Shown one piece after another: positions 25,544-34,481 of a stretch of DNA of 41,208 nucleotides. Source of the DNA: a virus. Each line of letters opens with the position of its first letter. Within the stretch, counting starts at the first letter, position 1. Both the position numbers and the translations under genes were made by a program. The DNA lies in IMG/VR virus record IMGVR_UViG_3300009526_000021, positions 1 to 41,208 of that record; one strand, 5' to 3'. The notes under the pieces are model-generated. The model had not been told where the DNA came from and searched no databases. It was given only the letters and a program-made list of their open reading frames with translations.

Positions 25544-26773
25544 TTATTCAGATCTTAATTCCTCCATCCTATTTGTTTGATACCTTGGGTCTGCTAACCC
25601 CTCAAGAATGCTAGCTACAGACATATCAACAATTTCTTGGTGAGTATGTTCAGCTAGTTCACAAGTTATAACAGATCCTGTAGTACTACTAATAGCACGA
25701 GGTTTTCTTAAATACGTAAGTTTTACCTTAGGCACAAAAAAAGTTTCATCAGTATATATATCTAAATTGCTCCCATTTATAGTCGAGAGCGGACTTGTAT
25801 GTTTTGTTTTGTTAAAAGGATCATCTAATAATGTGTAGATATCATCTAACTGTGAAAATCTATTTACAGACGATGTTGTATATTTAACATCATCGCAAGA
25901 CCTACTAAGTACTTCTGGTTGAGAATCTATACGAGGAACTCCATCAGAACGTACACCATCTCTATCACTTACAGCTGAATTAGTATTACATCTCCATCTT
26001 TCAACTACAATAAAGCAATCAGGATTAGTAAAAATGGTTGCTGTACCATCATCTCTAAATGTCCAATAAGGAGGTAAAACTATACCTACTACTGGATTAC
26101 CTGATGGTGGTGACCAAGCTGGTACACTACCTGTCGGATCAAGATTTATAAATGTAGTAACACCAGAATTATTTAAATATTGATTATCTGTGTATACAGA
26201 ATTATCAGTACAACCTCCTGTTATACCTCCCATAGCCTGATTGTAAACATCTATTTGCTGTGGAACTCCATTTTCATCATATACTTCAATCAGTATCTTG
26301 TTTACCCAATAGGTGTCATTAGGGTTATAACCAACCATCGAATAATTATCCCATGAAAACTCGTAAAGATCAACCATAGCCCACTGTAGTGGTTGCATGG
26401 CAGGTATAATACAATCCATTTTTTGACAATTATTATGATACACTAAACTTCTTTGATTCAGCAAAAACATATATTTATTATCCTCAGGCAATACTATTGA
26501 ATCTATAAATACATTATGGTCTACTTGACCTTTATATGTAGTAGTAATAGATTCTTCAGTTATTAATCTTCTTAGATCATCTATTCTTTTTTGAGATTGT
26601 TCAAATCCTTTAGAATATTTATTTCCAAATTGATTATACCTGCCTTTAACAAATTTATCTTGAGCTTTGTTAAGTTCAAAATCAATTTCTTGAGGTAATA
26701 AAACGTCAACCTGGTGGGATGCAATTTTTTGCACCCCTTGGTTGACAGCTATATGCATTTCTGATACGGTCAT
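25544..26773 (-). CDS. crAss-like head/tail stabilisation (neck) protein
   Basis: The 409-residue protein starts MTVSEMHIAVNQGVQKIASH and continues LLPQEIDFELNKAQDKFVKGRY, then FEQSQKRIDDLRRLI. These N-terminal blocks, in particular QEIDxxLNKxQxxFVKxRY and QKRIDDLRxLI, are ones I associate with the conserved crAss-like protein annotated as tail stabilisation (P22 gp4-like) or first ring protein. The remaining residues form a beta-rich domain with several Cys and Trp (NPDCFIVVERWRCN). It follows the gene after the capsid gene through a TAATG overlap, the expected position in crAss-like genomes. It should sit below the portal and close the packaged head. Confidence 0.75.
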   Translation of the reverse strand: MTVSEMHIAVNQGVQKIASHQVDVLLPQEIDFELNKAQDKFVKGRYNQFGNKYSKGFEQSQKRIDDLRRLITEESITTTYKGQVDHNVFIDSIVLPEDNKYMFLLNQRSLVYHNNCQKMDCIIPAMQPLQWAMVDLYEFSWDNYSMVGYNPNDTYWVNKILIEVYDENGVPQQIDVYNQAMGGITGGCTDNSVYTDNQYLNNSGVTTFINLDPTGSVPAWSPPSGNPVVGIVLPPYWTFRDDGTATIFTNPDCFIVVERWRCNTNSAVSDRDGVRSDGVPRIDSQPEVLSRSCDDVKYTTSSVNRFSQLDDIYTLLDDPFNKTKHTSPLSTINGSNLDIYTDETFFVPKVKLTYLRKPRAISSTTGSVITCELAEHTHQEIVDMSVASILEGLADPRYQTNRMEELRSE

Positions 26774-27576
26774 TAAATAATTACTTCTTTAAGTTTCGCT
26801 CTTAGCGTTGTTAATGTTCCAGAATTCTTTTTATCTTTCATATACACAATAGTATCTTCTGTTGTTTCTCCAAGAACCTCGTCTATATGGATAACTTGAT
26901 TTCCAATTTTTCTTAAAACTCCAGCTGAAACCATTTCTTCAATTTCTGCTTTTAGTTCTAAATTCTTATCTCTAGCAATTCTAATGAACTTTGCTGGCTC
27001 ATTGTTTTTAATTTCATATAGAATTGTTTCCTTTTGATCGATATTTAGAGTTTCAGGCTTAGCTTTTGACATCATACGTAACATTCTGTCCATTGTAGCG
27101 GGATCGCTAGATGCTTTAATATATTCTTTATCTGCGTCTTTTCTTAATCTCACTTGTTTAGCTTTTGCCATTTCGTCGCTTTTATTATCATGGATATAAA
27201 ACTTATGTGTGCTTAACATATCATTTTTACTGCCTGCACATTTAGGATGTTTTAAAGCAAACCTATATTGTAAATAGTGTTCTGCATTAAGTGGCATCTC
27301 ATTTTCATCTAGTCCTACTTCCAATTCAACTCCTCCAAACGGAACCTTAATACTTAGTTCTGTCCAAAATCGTCTTTCATGATGTGGCCAGTCCTGATGG
27401 TCTGGGTTAACATCTAAAAGCCCTTTCATTAATTTTTTAGCTTCCTCTCCTTCTATACCTTTTAAAGGTTGTCTTCCTACAAAACAACTACTTAATCTTA
27501 CTTGTGCTGCAACTCGTACAGCTTCTGGTAAATGATCAAGCGTGTTTTCTTTTCTTCTTATCCAAATTTTTCTCAT
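26773..27576 (-). CDS. crAss-like conserved structural protein downstream of the capsid gene
   Basis: In this 267-residue protein the segments VGRQPLKGIEGEEAKKLMKG, ERRFWTELSIKVPFGGVELE and MPLNAEHYLQYRFALKHP follow a pattern I associate with a virion protein encoded just after the major capsid gene in crAss-like phages. The C-terminal 140 residues are helical and charged (SSDPATMDRMLRMMSKAKPE). No catalytic residues are evident. Coupling by TAATG to the stabilisation protein supports a shared neck or head-completion role. The start ATG 27576 is preceded by a 164-nt intergenic stretch with a terminator, so it may begin a separate transcript. Confidence 0.65.
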   Translation of the reverse strand: MRKIWIRRKENTLDHLPEAVRVAAQVRLSSCFVGRQPLKGIEGEEAKKLMKGLLDVNPDHQDWPHHERRFWTELSIKVPFGGVELEVGLDENEMPLNAEHYLQYRFALKHPKCAGSKNDMLSTHKFYIHDNKSDEMAKAKQVRLRKDADKEYIKASSDPATMDRMLRMMSKAKPETLNIDQKETILYEIKNNEPAKFIRIARDKNLELKAEIEEMVSAGVLRKIGNQVIHIDEVLGETTEDTIVYMKDKKNSGTLTTLRAKLKEVII

Positions 27577-27740
27577 AGTGTGGTACTTTTATAGTTTAAA
27601 TTAGTCGGATGTAAAGTATAACTCTCCTAATTTTGTATTCTAGATATTTAAAATAGAGGGGGAATTTCACCCCCCACTACTTTAAAACTAAATATATAGA
27701 CTACGATGTAACACAGTGCTAGCTTCCTAGCATTGCTTCT
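27577..27740 (-). terminator. Intergenic terminator and hairpins after the capsid gene
   Basis: Two minus-strand hairpins follow the capsid stop. The first, at 27718-27733, has 6-bp arms TGCTAG/CTAGCA with a four-base loop. The second, at 27658-27675, pairs GGGGG with CCCCC around TGAAATT and is followed by TCTATTTTA. The second looks like a moderate rho-independent terminator. The T-run is interrupted, so partial read-through to the neck genes is expected. Confidence 0.6.
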
Positions 27741-29177
27741 TTATGATTTTACACATGTAATATCTAATGATGTATCGAATCGTCTTAGTACAATACCTGC
27801 TGTTTTAAGCATGTGTACACTAGCACCATCAATATCAGAAGCTCTAGCATTACCTTGGTCGAAACCTCTAGGCACTACAGAACCACCAACAGCCCAACGC
27901 ATCATTTCACGACCTTTTTTATTGATCATTTGTACGTTAGCTTGTCCGTCATAATTAGATTGATCTACAAAAACCATACGGTAAGACTCCATAGAGTAAC
28001 CAGTTACTGGATGCTTTTTAGCTGCATCAGCAACAGGACCATGATCAAACATAGGATGCTTAACTACATTTACTGAATGCCCATCAATATGGTCATATCT
28101 AGTAAAGTAACCAGTCATTCCTAATGATCTACCTGATCCAGTAATGAATTTACTATCAGCATTAATAGTCCAAGGTGTACCAGCACCAGTAGTGAAACCA
28201 CCTGTATAACCTTTCATAGCGTTATCAAATTCTCTCATACCACCTGTACCTGTAAACAATGTAACTTGCTTGTCATTACCATCTGTCATTCCATAGAATA
28301 AATCACCGATTATATTCTTAAGTTTTGTCTCTGTCATAGTAGAGTACGTGTCCTTATTAACAACTTGTTGTAAAAGACCCGGACCTGTAATTACAGGTTG
28401 AGCATTTTCATCAAGCATGGTAGTTATACCATTAGCGTCATAAGTTTTTTCACCATACCAATACATCAACTCACATTCTTCTTTAAATTTAAGCATGTGT
28501 GTATACTCTTCATAATCCATCCAAAGCTTAGTAGTCTTACCACCTTTAACAGGTAATGAGAATTCAGCTACATAATCTTTAGCATTTCCTGCGAAATGAT
28601 AAGATTTTCTAACTGTACCAATCTTTGCGCGAACCATACCTGGAGCAGACCAATTAGAAGCGTTACCTCTAGAAAAGTCTAATCCAACGTTAGCATACAT
28701 TTGTGCCCAATTTGCTCCTGACTCAAAATCACCAGCTGATAAACCAGTAGATCCTGGCTCAACTAACTGCATTGAGTAATCATATCCAACACCACCAGCT
28801 GCAGCAGTAGGTTCAGACATAATTCTTGCCTGTGTTCCGTTTGCTGAGATTAGAGTGTATGGAAAAATAAACCACTTATCCGGAAATGTTAAGGTAAAAG
28901 GAGCGCCACTTGCTCCGTCACCTGAAGAAGCTGCTGCTACCAATGGACGTACGTTAACTTCATGAGTTTTTACGCGGTATTCATATTCCCATCTATCGAT
29001 GGATTTAGTGTTACCAACACCCTCAGTTAGCATAGTCAATGGAAACTTTCTATCTTCTCTTCCAGCTAAGTGCGTAATAATTGGAGATAACTCAGTTGGT
29101 CTCTCCAATAACGCATTTGCCAAACTGTTTGAGTCTGTCATTTGCGCGTCATTGTAATACGTCCTTAATACTTGCAT
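27741..29177 (-). CDS. Major capsid protein (crAss-like, HK97-type fold expected)
   Basis: The 478-residue protein lies directly after an acidic scaffold-like gene and two genes after the portal. Its blocks ITHLAGREDRKFPLTMLTEG, YEYRVKTHEVNVRPLV, GAPFTLTFPDKWFIFPYTLI and QARIMSEPT are the pattern of crAss-like major capsid proteins, which form the icosahedral shell by the HK97 fold. Mid-protein FKEECELMYWYGEKTYD and the later GPGLLQQV also fit an HK97-type middle domain. There is no N-terminal extension or protease motif. It starts near an A-rich leader, 48 nt after the scaffold stop, and ends with hairpins, consistent with strong separate expression. Confidence 0.85.
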   Translation of the reverse strand: MQVLRTYYNDAQMTDSNSLANALLERPTELSPIITHLAGREDRKFPLTMLTEGVGNTKSIDRWEYEYRVKTHEVNVRPLVAAASSGDGASGAPFTLTFPDKWFIFPYTLISANGTQARIMSEPTAAAGGVGYDYSMQLVEPGSTGLSAGDFESGANWAQMYANVGLDFSRGNASNWSAPGMVRAKIGTVRKSYHFAGNAKDYVAEFSLPVKGGKTTKLWMDYEEYTHMLKFKEECELMYWYGEKTYDANGITTMLDENAQPVITGPGLLQQVVNKDTYSTMTETKLKNIIGDLFYGMTDGNDKQVTLFTGTGGMREFDNAMKGYTGGFTTGAGTPWTINADSKFITGSGRSLGMTGYFTRYDHIDGHSVNVVKHPMFDHGPVADAAKKHPVTGYSMESYRMVFVDQSNYDGQANVQMINKKGREMMRWAVGGSVVPRGFDQGNARASDIDGASVHMLKTAGIVLRRFDTSLDITCVKS

Positions 29178-29225
29178 TTTTTAATTCAATTTTTATGGGA
29201 CCCTATCTCCCAATTCCGGGTACTA

Positions 29226-30329
29226 CTAAGACCAGTTGCCTAAGTCTAATTCTAAATCATCAACGTCAAAATTGCCTGATGAAGCCCTTACGCCTTTACC
29301 TGCAGTTTTTATTTTATCTTTATTTGTCTTTAATCTAGATCTTAAGCTTTTAGCGGCTTGAGTCTTAGCTTTCTTTTGTACAATAGATGTTAAATCAAAA
29401 CCTTTGAATAACAAATAGTCTATTGCTAATTTCGTTTCTACGTCTGCGTCTGCATACATACTATCTCTTTTAGTTTCTCCTTGCGGATTAATAGGTTTAG
29501 ATAAGAAATCAAAAAAATCTGATTTGTCTCTTTCCTGTATTGAGATACCTTTAAATTCTTTATTTTCAGATATCGTGCCTTTTACTCCATCCCAAAATTC
29601 TTTTTGGTTTTTTTCTGATTCACGATTTTCAACAGCTTGCTCCTCTAGTTGTTTTGTCTTAACATCTTTTTGATATTTAACTAAAGCAACTTTAGCTTTT
29701 TGTGCTTTCTCAAATAATTTATCTGAGTCTGCATAGTCTGATATTAGATCAGTTATAAATTCTTGTTCATGCCCTTTTATCTTTAAGTATTCTGCCATTA
29801 CAGCTTGTTGAGAAGTTACATCATTAATATCTACTTTAAAATCTGCTAGATCTTTAATAGCGTTATTGCCCATTAAAAATTGTCTAGAATCTCCTCCGTT
29901 CATAACATATTCTAAATGCTCTTTTACGTCTGGGTGAGTTTGAAACAATTTATCTAATTGGCTTTCTGCTACTTTAGTTGCCAACTCTTTAGTCATATTA
30001 GTTAAGCCTTCTGGAGTATCATCATACTCATTCTCTAACTCAAACCCAAAAGTTGTAGCTATCTCAGATACTAATGTATCCTCTACAGTTTCTATTTCAG
30101 GTTCTACGTCTTTCTTTTTCTTTTCTAAAACAACTTCTTCCTTTACTTCTTCAACTTCTTCTACTTTTTCTGTTAGCTCTAGAATGTCTTCATCTAATGT
30201 TACATCTTCGAGTTTAGCTTCTGTTACTTCTTCTTGGGCGGACTCTTCAACCGCCTCTGGGATACCATCACCTATTACATCTTCAAAGGTAATGTCCTCT
30301 AGTTTAATTTTATTATCTGTGTTATCCAT
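29226..30329 (-). CDS. Capsid scaffold protein candidate
   Basis: This 367-residue protein sits immediately before the capsid gene. Residues 1-110 are extremely acidic with repeated VEEV/EVKEEVV stretches. Residues 110-260 are helical, with LTNMTKELATKVAESQLDKL. The C-terminus is basic (KTQAAKSLRSRLKTNKDKIK) and ends with an acidic tail (NFDVDDLELDLGNW). An acidic helical body with a basic capsid-binding end is the usual design of phage scaffolds, and the position between a hydrolase-like gene and the capsid gene fits. No serine-protease motif is visible, so maturation cleavage is not supported by this gene. Confidence 0.7.
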   Translation of the reverse strand: MDNTDNKIKLEDITFEDVIGDGIPEAVEESAQEEVTEAKLEDVTLDEDILELTEKVEEVEEVKEEVVLEKKKKDVEPEIETVEDTLVSEIATTFGFELENEYDDTPEGLTNMTKELATKVAESQLDKLFQTHPDVKEHLEYVMNGGDSRQFLMGNNAIKDLADFKVDINDVTSQQAVMAEYLKIKGHEQEFITDLISDYADSDKLFEKAQKAKVALVKYQKDVKTKQLEEQAVENRESEKNQKEFWDGVKGTISENKEFKGISIQERDKSDFFDFLSKPINPQGETKRDSMYADADVETKLAIDYLLFKGFDLTSIVQKKAKTQAAKSLRSRLKTNKDKIKTAGKGVRASSGNFDVDDLELDLGNWS

Positions 30330-30342
30330 AGTTTAGTTATAT

Positions 30343-30358
30343 TTAATTTACAAATTTA
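30343..30358 (-). promoter_or_regulatory. Flavobacterial-type -7 box upstream of the scaffold gene
   Basis: On the minus strand the sequence TAAATTTGTAAATTAA holds a TAnnTTTG box (30358-30351), 21 nt before the scaffold start codon. Upstream it is preceded by two copies of TTAACTAAATTT. A nearly identical 16-nt block precedes the portal gene. A -33 TTG is not clear. This would allow scaffold and capsid genes to be expressed separately from the portal transcript. Confidence 0.5.
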
Positions 30359-30424
30359 GTTAAAATTTAGTTAATATTAAAGTGTTTTTTTACTTTTACT
30401 CTAGTCTTTATTATATACCACTTT

Positions 30425-31753
30425 TTATTTATTGTTTTTTACTGAATCTAGCTTCGTCTCAACATTTTTAATAGCTCTATCTAAAATTAATTTCTGCTGC
30501 TCATTTAATTTTGTTGCCTTATCATCCCTCTCTTTGATTAATTCATTATATTTTTTTTCTACCGCTTTAGCATATGCATCAGTACCAGTACCATAATCCT
30601 TTATCATATTATATAAATGAGTCTTGTCACTAGCTTTGTGTTCTTCTATTTCTTTTCTATATCCTCCCTTTAACATTTCTATTCCTAAAATCTTATACTT
30701 TTCTCTATCTTCATCTGAATCGCCAAGAAATCCTTCACCTCCATATTCATATGTGTTTAGTATGTCTTCTTTATCTAATCCGTCGTATTGCCCAGTTTCT
30801 TTATTATAGTACTTTACATAATCTCCTCCTCCATATTTAAGAAATAATTTAGATTGATCTACTAATTGTTTGTGGTATTCAGTATCCATATTTTCTACAT
30901 CATAAAATCTTCTTATACCCGGAGTAGTTATATTTTTAAGTAAATTTCCAGTCAACTGCACAGGACCATAGGCAGACGATCCTGATTTTTTTGCTTTAGT
31001 TCTAATAAAAGAGTTATACCCTTCTTCATCTATTGATCCTCTATGTTCATGAGATTCAACTGCATTATATAATAAATCAAAATCTACATCACTAATATCA
31101 GTATCACTAACGTTATAGCTACCTCTTGTGAATTTATAATCTGGATCAACCACCCCACTTTCTGTGTCTCCTTGTTTTTTAGGAAATCCTTCTTGCATGT
31201 TTGAATAAGCCTTAGTGCTAATTGTACTATCCTTTTTAGAATTAGAAGTTCCTGATTTTTTCTTATGATTTATATTATGATATAATCCTCCTGCATGATA
31301 TTCTTTCATAGATCTCCCTTCAACCATAGAAGGTATTAAAGTATCTAACTGACTTTTTATTTCTTCTCTTTTAATTGGCACACCCCCATATGTTAGCATA
31401 GGTGTTTCTTCTACTTCACTAGAAGTATCTACTATAAACTTTTCTTCTCCTGGAAATAATATTCCTTGATAATTTCCATCTGCAGTAACTTTAACAGGGT
31501 GATCTTGCCTACCTTCTAACGAGTGGGCTTCTAAAGTATCAAAATTTAATTTAGCAGATGACCCATAAGGCGCACCTTCTAATCCTTTTTGTATTTCTTT
31601 TTTTGAATTTGCTTCTGTGTGATTGTCTGCACTAGAAGTGTGACTTTTAAATAAGTCTATGTAGCTCCCAGTGTACCCAGAAGATTTAGCTTGTTTTAAT
31701 AATTCTAGTCTAGTTTTATTATTCACCTGTATTATTAGAGTTTCTGTCTGCAC
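30425..31753 (-). CDS. Transglycosylase/lysozyme-like virion protein
   Basis: This 442-residue protein overlaps the portal gene by 35 nt. Near residues 225-268 the stretch DFDLLYNAVESHEHRGSIDE leads to FIRTKAKKSGSSAYGPVQLT, which resembles lytic transglycosylases: a helix with the catalytic Glu (E233 or E236) followed by a SSAxGxxQ motif. Residues 120-165 carry TYGGVPIKREEI and KEYHAGGLYHNI; the C-terminal 100 residues are helical and lysine-rich. In crAss-like particles a cell-wall hydrolase carried with the DNA helps it cross the peptidoglycan. Fold assignment is by motif; the position between portal and scaffold suggests packaging inside the head. Confidence 0.6.
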   Translation of the reverse strand: MQTETLIIQVNNKTRLELLKQAKSSGYTGSYIDLFKSHTSSADNHTEANSKKEIQKGLEGAPYGSSAKLNFDTLEAHSLEGRQDHPVKVTADGNYQGILFPGEEKFIVDTSSEVEETPMLTYGGVPIKREEIKSQLDTLIPSMVEGRSMKEYHAGGLYHNINHKKKSGTSNSKKDSTISTKAYSNMQEGFPKKQGDTESGVVDPDYKFTRGSYNVSDTDISDVDFDLLYNAVESHEHRGSIDEEGYNSFIRTKAKKSGSSAYGPVQLTGNLLKNITTPGIRRFYDVENMDTEYHKQLVDQSKLFLKYGGGDYVKYYNKETGQYDGLDKEDILNTYEYGGEGFLGDSDEDREKYKILGIEMLKGGYRKEIEEHKASDKTHLYNMIKDYGTGTDAYAKAVEKKYNELIKERDDKATKLNEQQKLILDRAIKNVETKLDSVKNNK

Positions 31754-34049
31754 TAGCTTTTCTTTCTTCTGATTTTATTTTCATAACATCTATAGATTCG
31801 TCAGCTCTATTAGACCTTACATCTTCTTTTTGGCCTTTATCTTTTATAAATACGTCTTGCTTTCTAATTTCTAACTCTTTCTCTTTAACTTGTATTTCTC
31901 TATCCTTAATTGCTTTGTTAGAAATTATTTTTTCCATCTCTATTTCAGATTTATCTGACCCTTCTGCTGAAATCAAAGCTTTTTCAATTTCAACTTGCCT
32001 GTCTTTCTCTTTATTCATATTCTCATTCTCCAACTTCATTTGCTCCATTTGTAATTTTCTCTCTTCCATTTCAGCTTGAGCTTCTTGTTGGGCTTGGCCT
32101 AGTTTTTCCATATGAGCTTCAGCTTCTTTAATTTTAGATTTAACTTGAGTGAAACTATCAGAATCTATAGCTTCAGCAACTATAGAAGCAGGAACTCCGT
32201 TTTGAATCATAGACTGAGCTAATGATTCTACTTTTAATTTCTTTTCTAAATCAGCGCCTCCGTCACTTACAAATACTCCATATTCTGATTCCATGTGAGA
32301 TAAAGCATCTACAGATAAAAACTCTGATGTTCCGTCTGGCATAACATACATAGTTTTCTTTCCATTAATCCAAGCTTCTTTAGAATAATCTAATATAGCT
32401 TGTAAGTCTCTTTTTTCTAAAGAAGAATATTTTTTAAATAAATCTTCTGTAATATGAGAGGATTGCATAATTGCTTGTTGTGATGTTGCCTTACCTTCAT
32501 AACTTCCTACTTGGCCTTGTCTTTGTCTATTAACTCCAGAAACTCTTTCCCATTCTAATACTATAGATTCTAATAATACAATATATTGTTCTATAGTTTT
32601 AATAGATAAATCTAATACAGATTGATGTTGAGGTGATAGTTGTATTCCTTCTTTATTGTAATCTACCCAGGCAATACCTGTAGCATCTACATAGTACATA
32701 AACTTATCCATGTCCCATTTTTTAGGAATCATGTTAATATCAAACTGAGCTATAATATCTTTTGATTTAGAAATAGCTACTTCTAATCTATATTTAAAAA
32801 TATTATAATTTAATTGGTAAGGGATTCCCAGAGACACTAAGGATATGTTTTTAGAATTATAGTCAGAGTACCTCCTACCATTGATAGGTAATTTACATTT
32901 AGAGGGATTATCCATGGACGTTCTCTGGTTTAATACGGGTTTCAAACCTACGTATATATCCTTACCAATTTTTGTTCCTTCCCAAACTTCATTTGTCCAC
33001 TCCCACCTTAAAGTTGCTTCAGCCTCTTGTTCTAATCCTTCAGGCATTTCAAATCCATCTGGTACTATTTGTTCTTCTTCTTGACCTGTCATTGGATCCA
33101 TATAAGTTAAGAACCCTAGTCTTTTTCTTGACTTCCAATATACAGTTATAACTTCTATTAGTCTAGATTCATTTCTTCCATCACGTTGTTGTCTATTACT
33201 CCAAATAGAACTTTCTGTATCATATATAGTTGAATCTTCTAACTGAGATGTTTCTGCGCTTGTTAATTCATCATGGTAGAAATCAACAATAGTTGACGCG
33301 TGTGCAAATTTTCTAACAGAAGCCCAATCTCCATCTTCTACAAATTCTAAATCTGGATCAAGATCATAATCTACATCTAATGGATTTAAAATTTCATAAA
33401 ACACTTCGTCTCCTCTAACTCCTCTATGTGTATATACTTCGCCTGCTACTAAAAAATTAAACCAACCTTTCCTAAACTTATCGTGAACTTCTTCTGCTTG
33501 TACAAGAAAGTTTAAAGATTGCTGACCTTTAGTGGCCCTCATATCTACATATGAATTATTAAATTCTTTTACTATATGTTCTGGTAATGGTATTTGTTCT
33601 GGATCTTCAATAGGCATTCCTTCCATCTGACCTACAGCTTGCATTTTAGATATGAACTGTTGATGCAAAGATTTCATAATTTTTTGTTTCTTTTCTTCTT
33701 CTCTTTGATCTACAGCATCAGAGTTAGTTACTATAACAGAGAAATTAAAAGGTCTTTTAGATTTTTCTCCTAACAACAAATCAATAACTGGTTTTATTAT
33801 TGGATAGTTTCTAAGCCTTGAAGGAAAGTTTTTTCTTGATTTACCATAAGGTTTAAGAACATAGTTGTAATCATGCTCATCTATCTCTCCATTATAGAAA
33901 TCAAATAATCTTTTTAAATCGCCTCGCCTATTACTGACACTGTACGTAGTACCGTCTGTAAGGCCTATAAAAGCTTCCACACATTTTTTAGCCCACTTCT
34001 TAGTTTTCTGTGCGCTTTTTAATTTTTGTTTTGGTATTTCTTGATTCAT
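31719..34049 (-). CDS. Portal protein (crAss-like)
   Basis: The length of 776 residues and position two genes after TerL fit the long crAss-like portal. Early blocks are RRGDLKRLFDFYNGEIDEHD, PSRLRNYPIIKPVIDLLLGE and KSKRPFNFSVIV, which I recognise from crAss-like portals. Further on a typical portal wing carries WNRQGQ-like segments (RVSGVNRQRQGQVGSYEGKA). The C-terminal 120 residues form a long Glu/Gln/Lys coiled coil (AQAEMEERKLQMEQMKLENE), consistent with a barrel or internal extension. A dodecameric ring at one vertex is the family role. Its leader (34050-34148) carries a flavobacterial promoter box. Confidence 0.85.
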   Translation of the reverse strand: MNQEIPKQKLKSAQKTKKWAKKCVEAFIGLTDGTTYSVSNRRGDLKRLFDFYNGEIDEHDYNYVLKPYGKSRKNFPSRLRNYPIIKPVIDLLLGEKSKRPFNFSVIVTNSDAVDQREEEKKQKIMKSLHQQFISKMQAVGQMEGMPIEDPEQIPLPEHIVKEFNNSYVDMRATKGQQSLNFLVQAEEVHDKFRKGWFNFLVAGEVYTHRGVRGDEVFYEILNPLDVDYDLDPDLEFVEDGDWASVRKFAHASTIVDFYHDELTSAETSQLEDSTIYDTESSIWSNRQQRDGRNESRLIEVITVYWKSRKRLGFLTYMDPMTGQEEEQIVPDGFEMPEGLEQEAEATLRWEWTNEVWEGTKIGKDIYVGLKPVLNQRTSMDNPSKCKLPINGRRYSDYNSKNISLVSLGIPYQLNYNIFKYRLEVAISKSKDIIAQFDINMIPKKWDMDKFMYYVDATGIAWVDYNKEGIQLSPQHQSVLDLSIKTIEQYIVLLESIVLEWERVSGVNRQRQGQVGSYEGKATSQQAIMQSSHITEDLFKKYSSLEKRDLQAILDYSKEAWINGKKTMYVMPDGTSEFLSVDALSHMESEYGVFVSDGGADLEKKLKVESLAQSMIQNGVPASIVAEAIDSDSFTQVKSKIKEAEAHMEKLGQAQQEAQAEMEERKLQMEQMKLENENMNKEKDRQVEIEKALISAEGSDKSEIEMEKIISNKAIKDREIQVKEKELEIRKQDVFIKDKGQKEDVRSNRADESIDVMKIKSEERKASADRNSNNTGE

Positions 34050-34068
34050 CCGCTCTGACTGGTTTCAA

Positions 34069-34084
34069 TTAACTTACAAATATA
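34069..34084 (-). promoter_or_regulatory. Flavobacterial-type -7 box upstream of the portal gene
   Basis: On the minus strand TATATTTGTAAGTTAA contains the TAnnTTTG box at 34084-34077, 27 nt before the portal start codon. It matches the block before the scaffold gene at 14 of 16 positions. No convincing -33 TTG was found at the expected distance. The intergenic stretch of 99 nt after the SET-domain gene otherwise holds no frame worth calling. Confidence 0.5.
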
Positions 34085-34148
34085 ATACTTTATCTTGACA
34101 TCTCATAGTGATTTTAAATTTTTGGTGTGCACATTATTAATATAACAC

Positions 34149-34481
34149 TTATAAATAATTACATATGTCGTATAAACTGTATTTTAAAGTTAACTCTTCT
34201 CCCTGTTCTATTTTTTTTATTGTTTTTAATTTTTTATAATCACTATCATCATCTTCAATTAACTCGCAATTTGCAGTTTCAGAATGATTAATAAATCCTC
34301 CTAATGGAGTTCTAATATAATCGTGTTGAAAATTTGGATCATAAACATGACTAATACCTATAACTACCTCTCCCGGAATATCTTCTTTGGCTAGAATCCC
34401 TGCTCCGTGAATTTCTGACGGACCTATCGCTAAGTATTCTGGTAGAGGGTTATAAGGTTCTTTTTCTTTACATTTTTTCAT
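34149..34481 (-). CDS. SET-domain protein (putative protein-lysine methyltransferase)
   Basis: The whole protein of 110 residues is one compact SET domain. EIHGAGILAKEDI (23-35) is the usual start, LGGFINHSETANC (60-72) supplies the NHSxxxNC motif that binds S-adenosylmethionine and forms the pseudoknot, and QGEELTLKYSLYD (93-105) supplies GEELxxxY with catalytic Tyr101. Length is close to minimal viral SET enzymes (about 120 residues), and no post-SET Cys cluster is present. It starts immediately after... the terminase stop codon is directly adjacent, with no gap, so the two are co-expressed. It lies between terminase and portal; a lysine of a virion or host protein is a possible target. Confidence 0.85.
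   Translation of the reverse strand: MKKCKEKEPYNPLPEYLAIGPSEIHGAGILAKEDIPGEVVIGISHVYDPNFQHDYIRTPLGGFINHSETANCELIEDDDSDYKKLKTIKKIEQGEELTLKYSLYDICNYL

Noticed and set aside
34095-34100. TTGACA on the plus strand as a sigma70-type -35
   Set aside because: No -10 partner or plus-strand gene follows, and the host class uses TTG/TAnnTTTG promoters.
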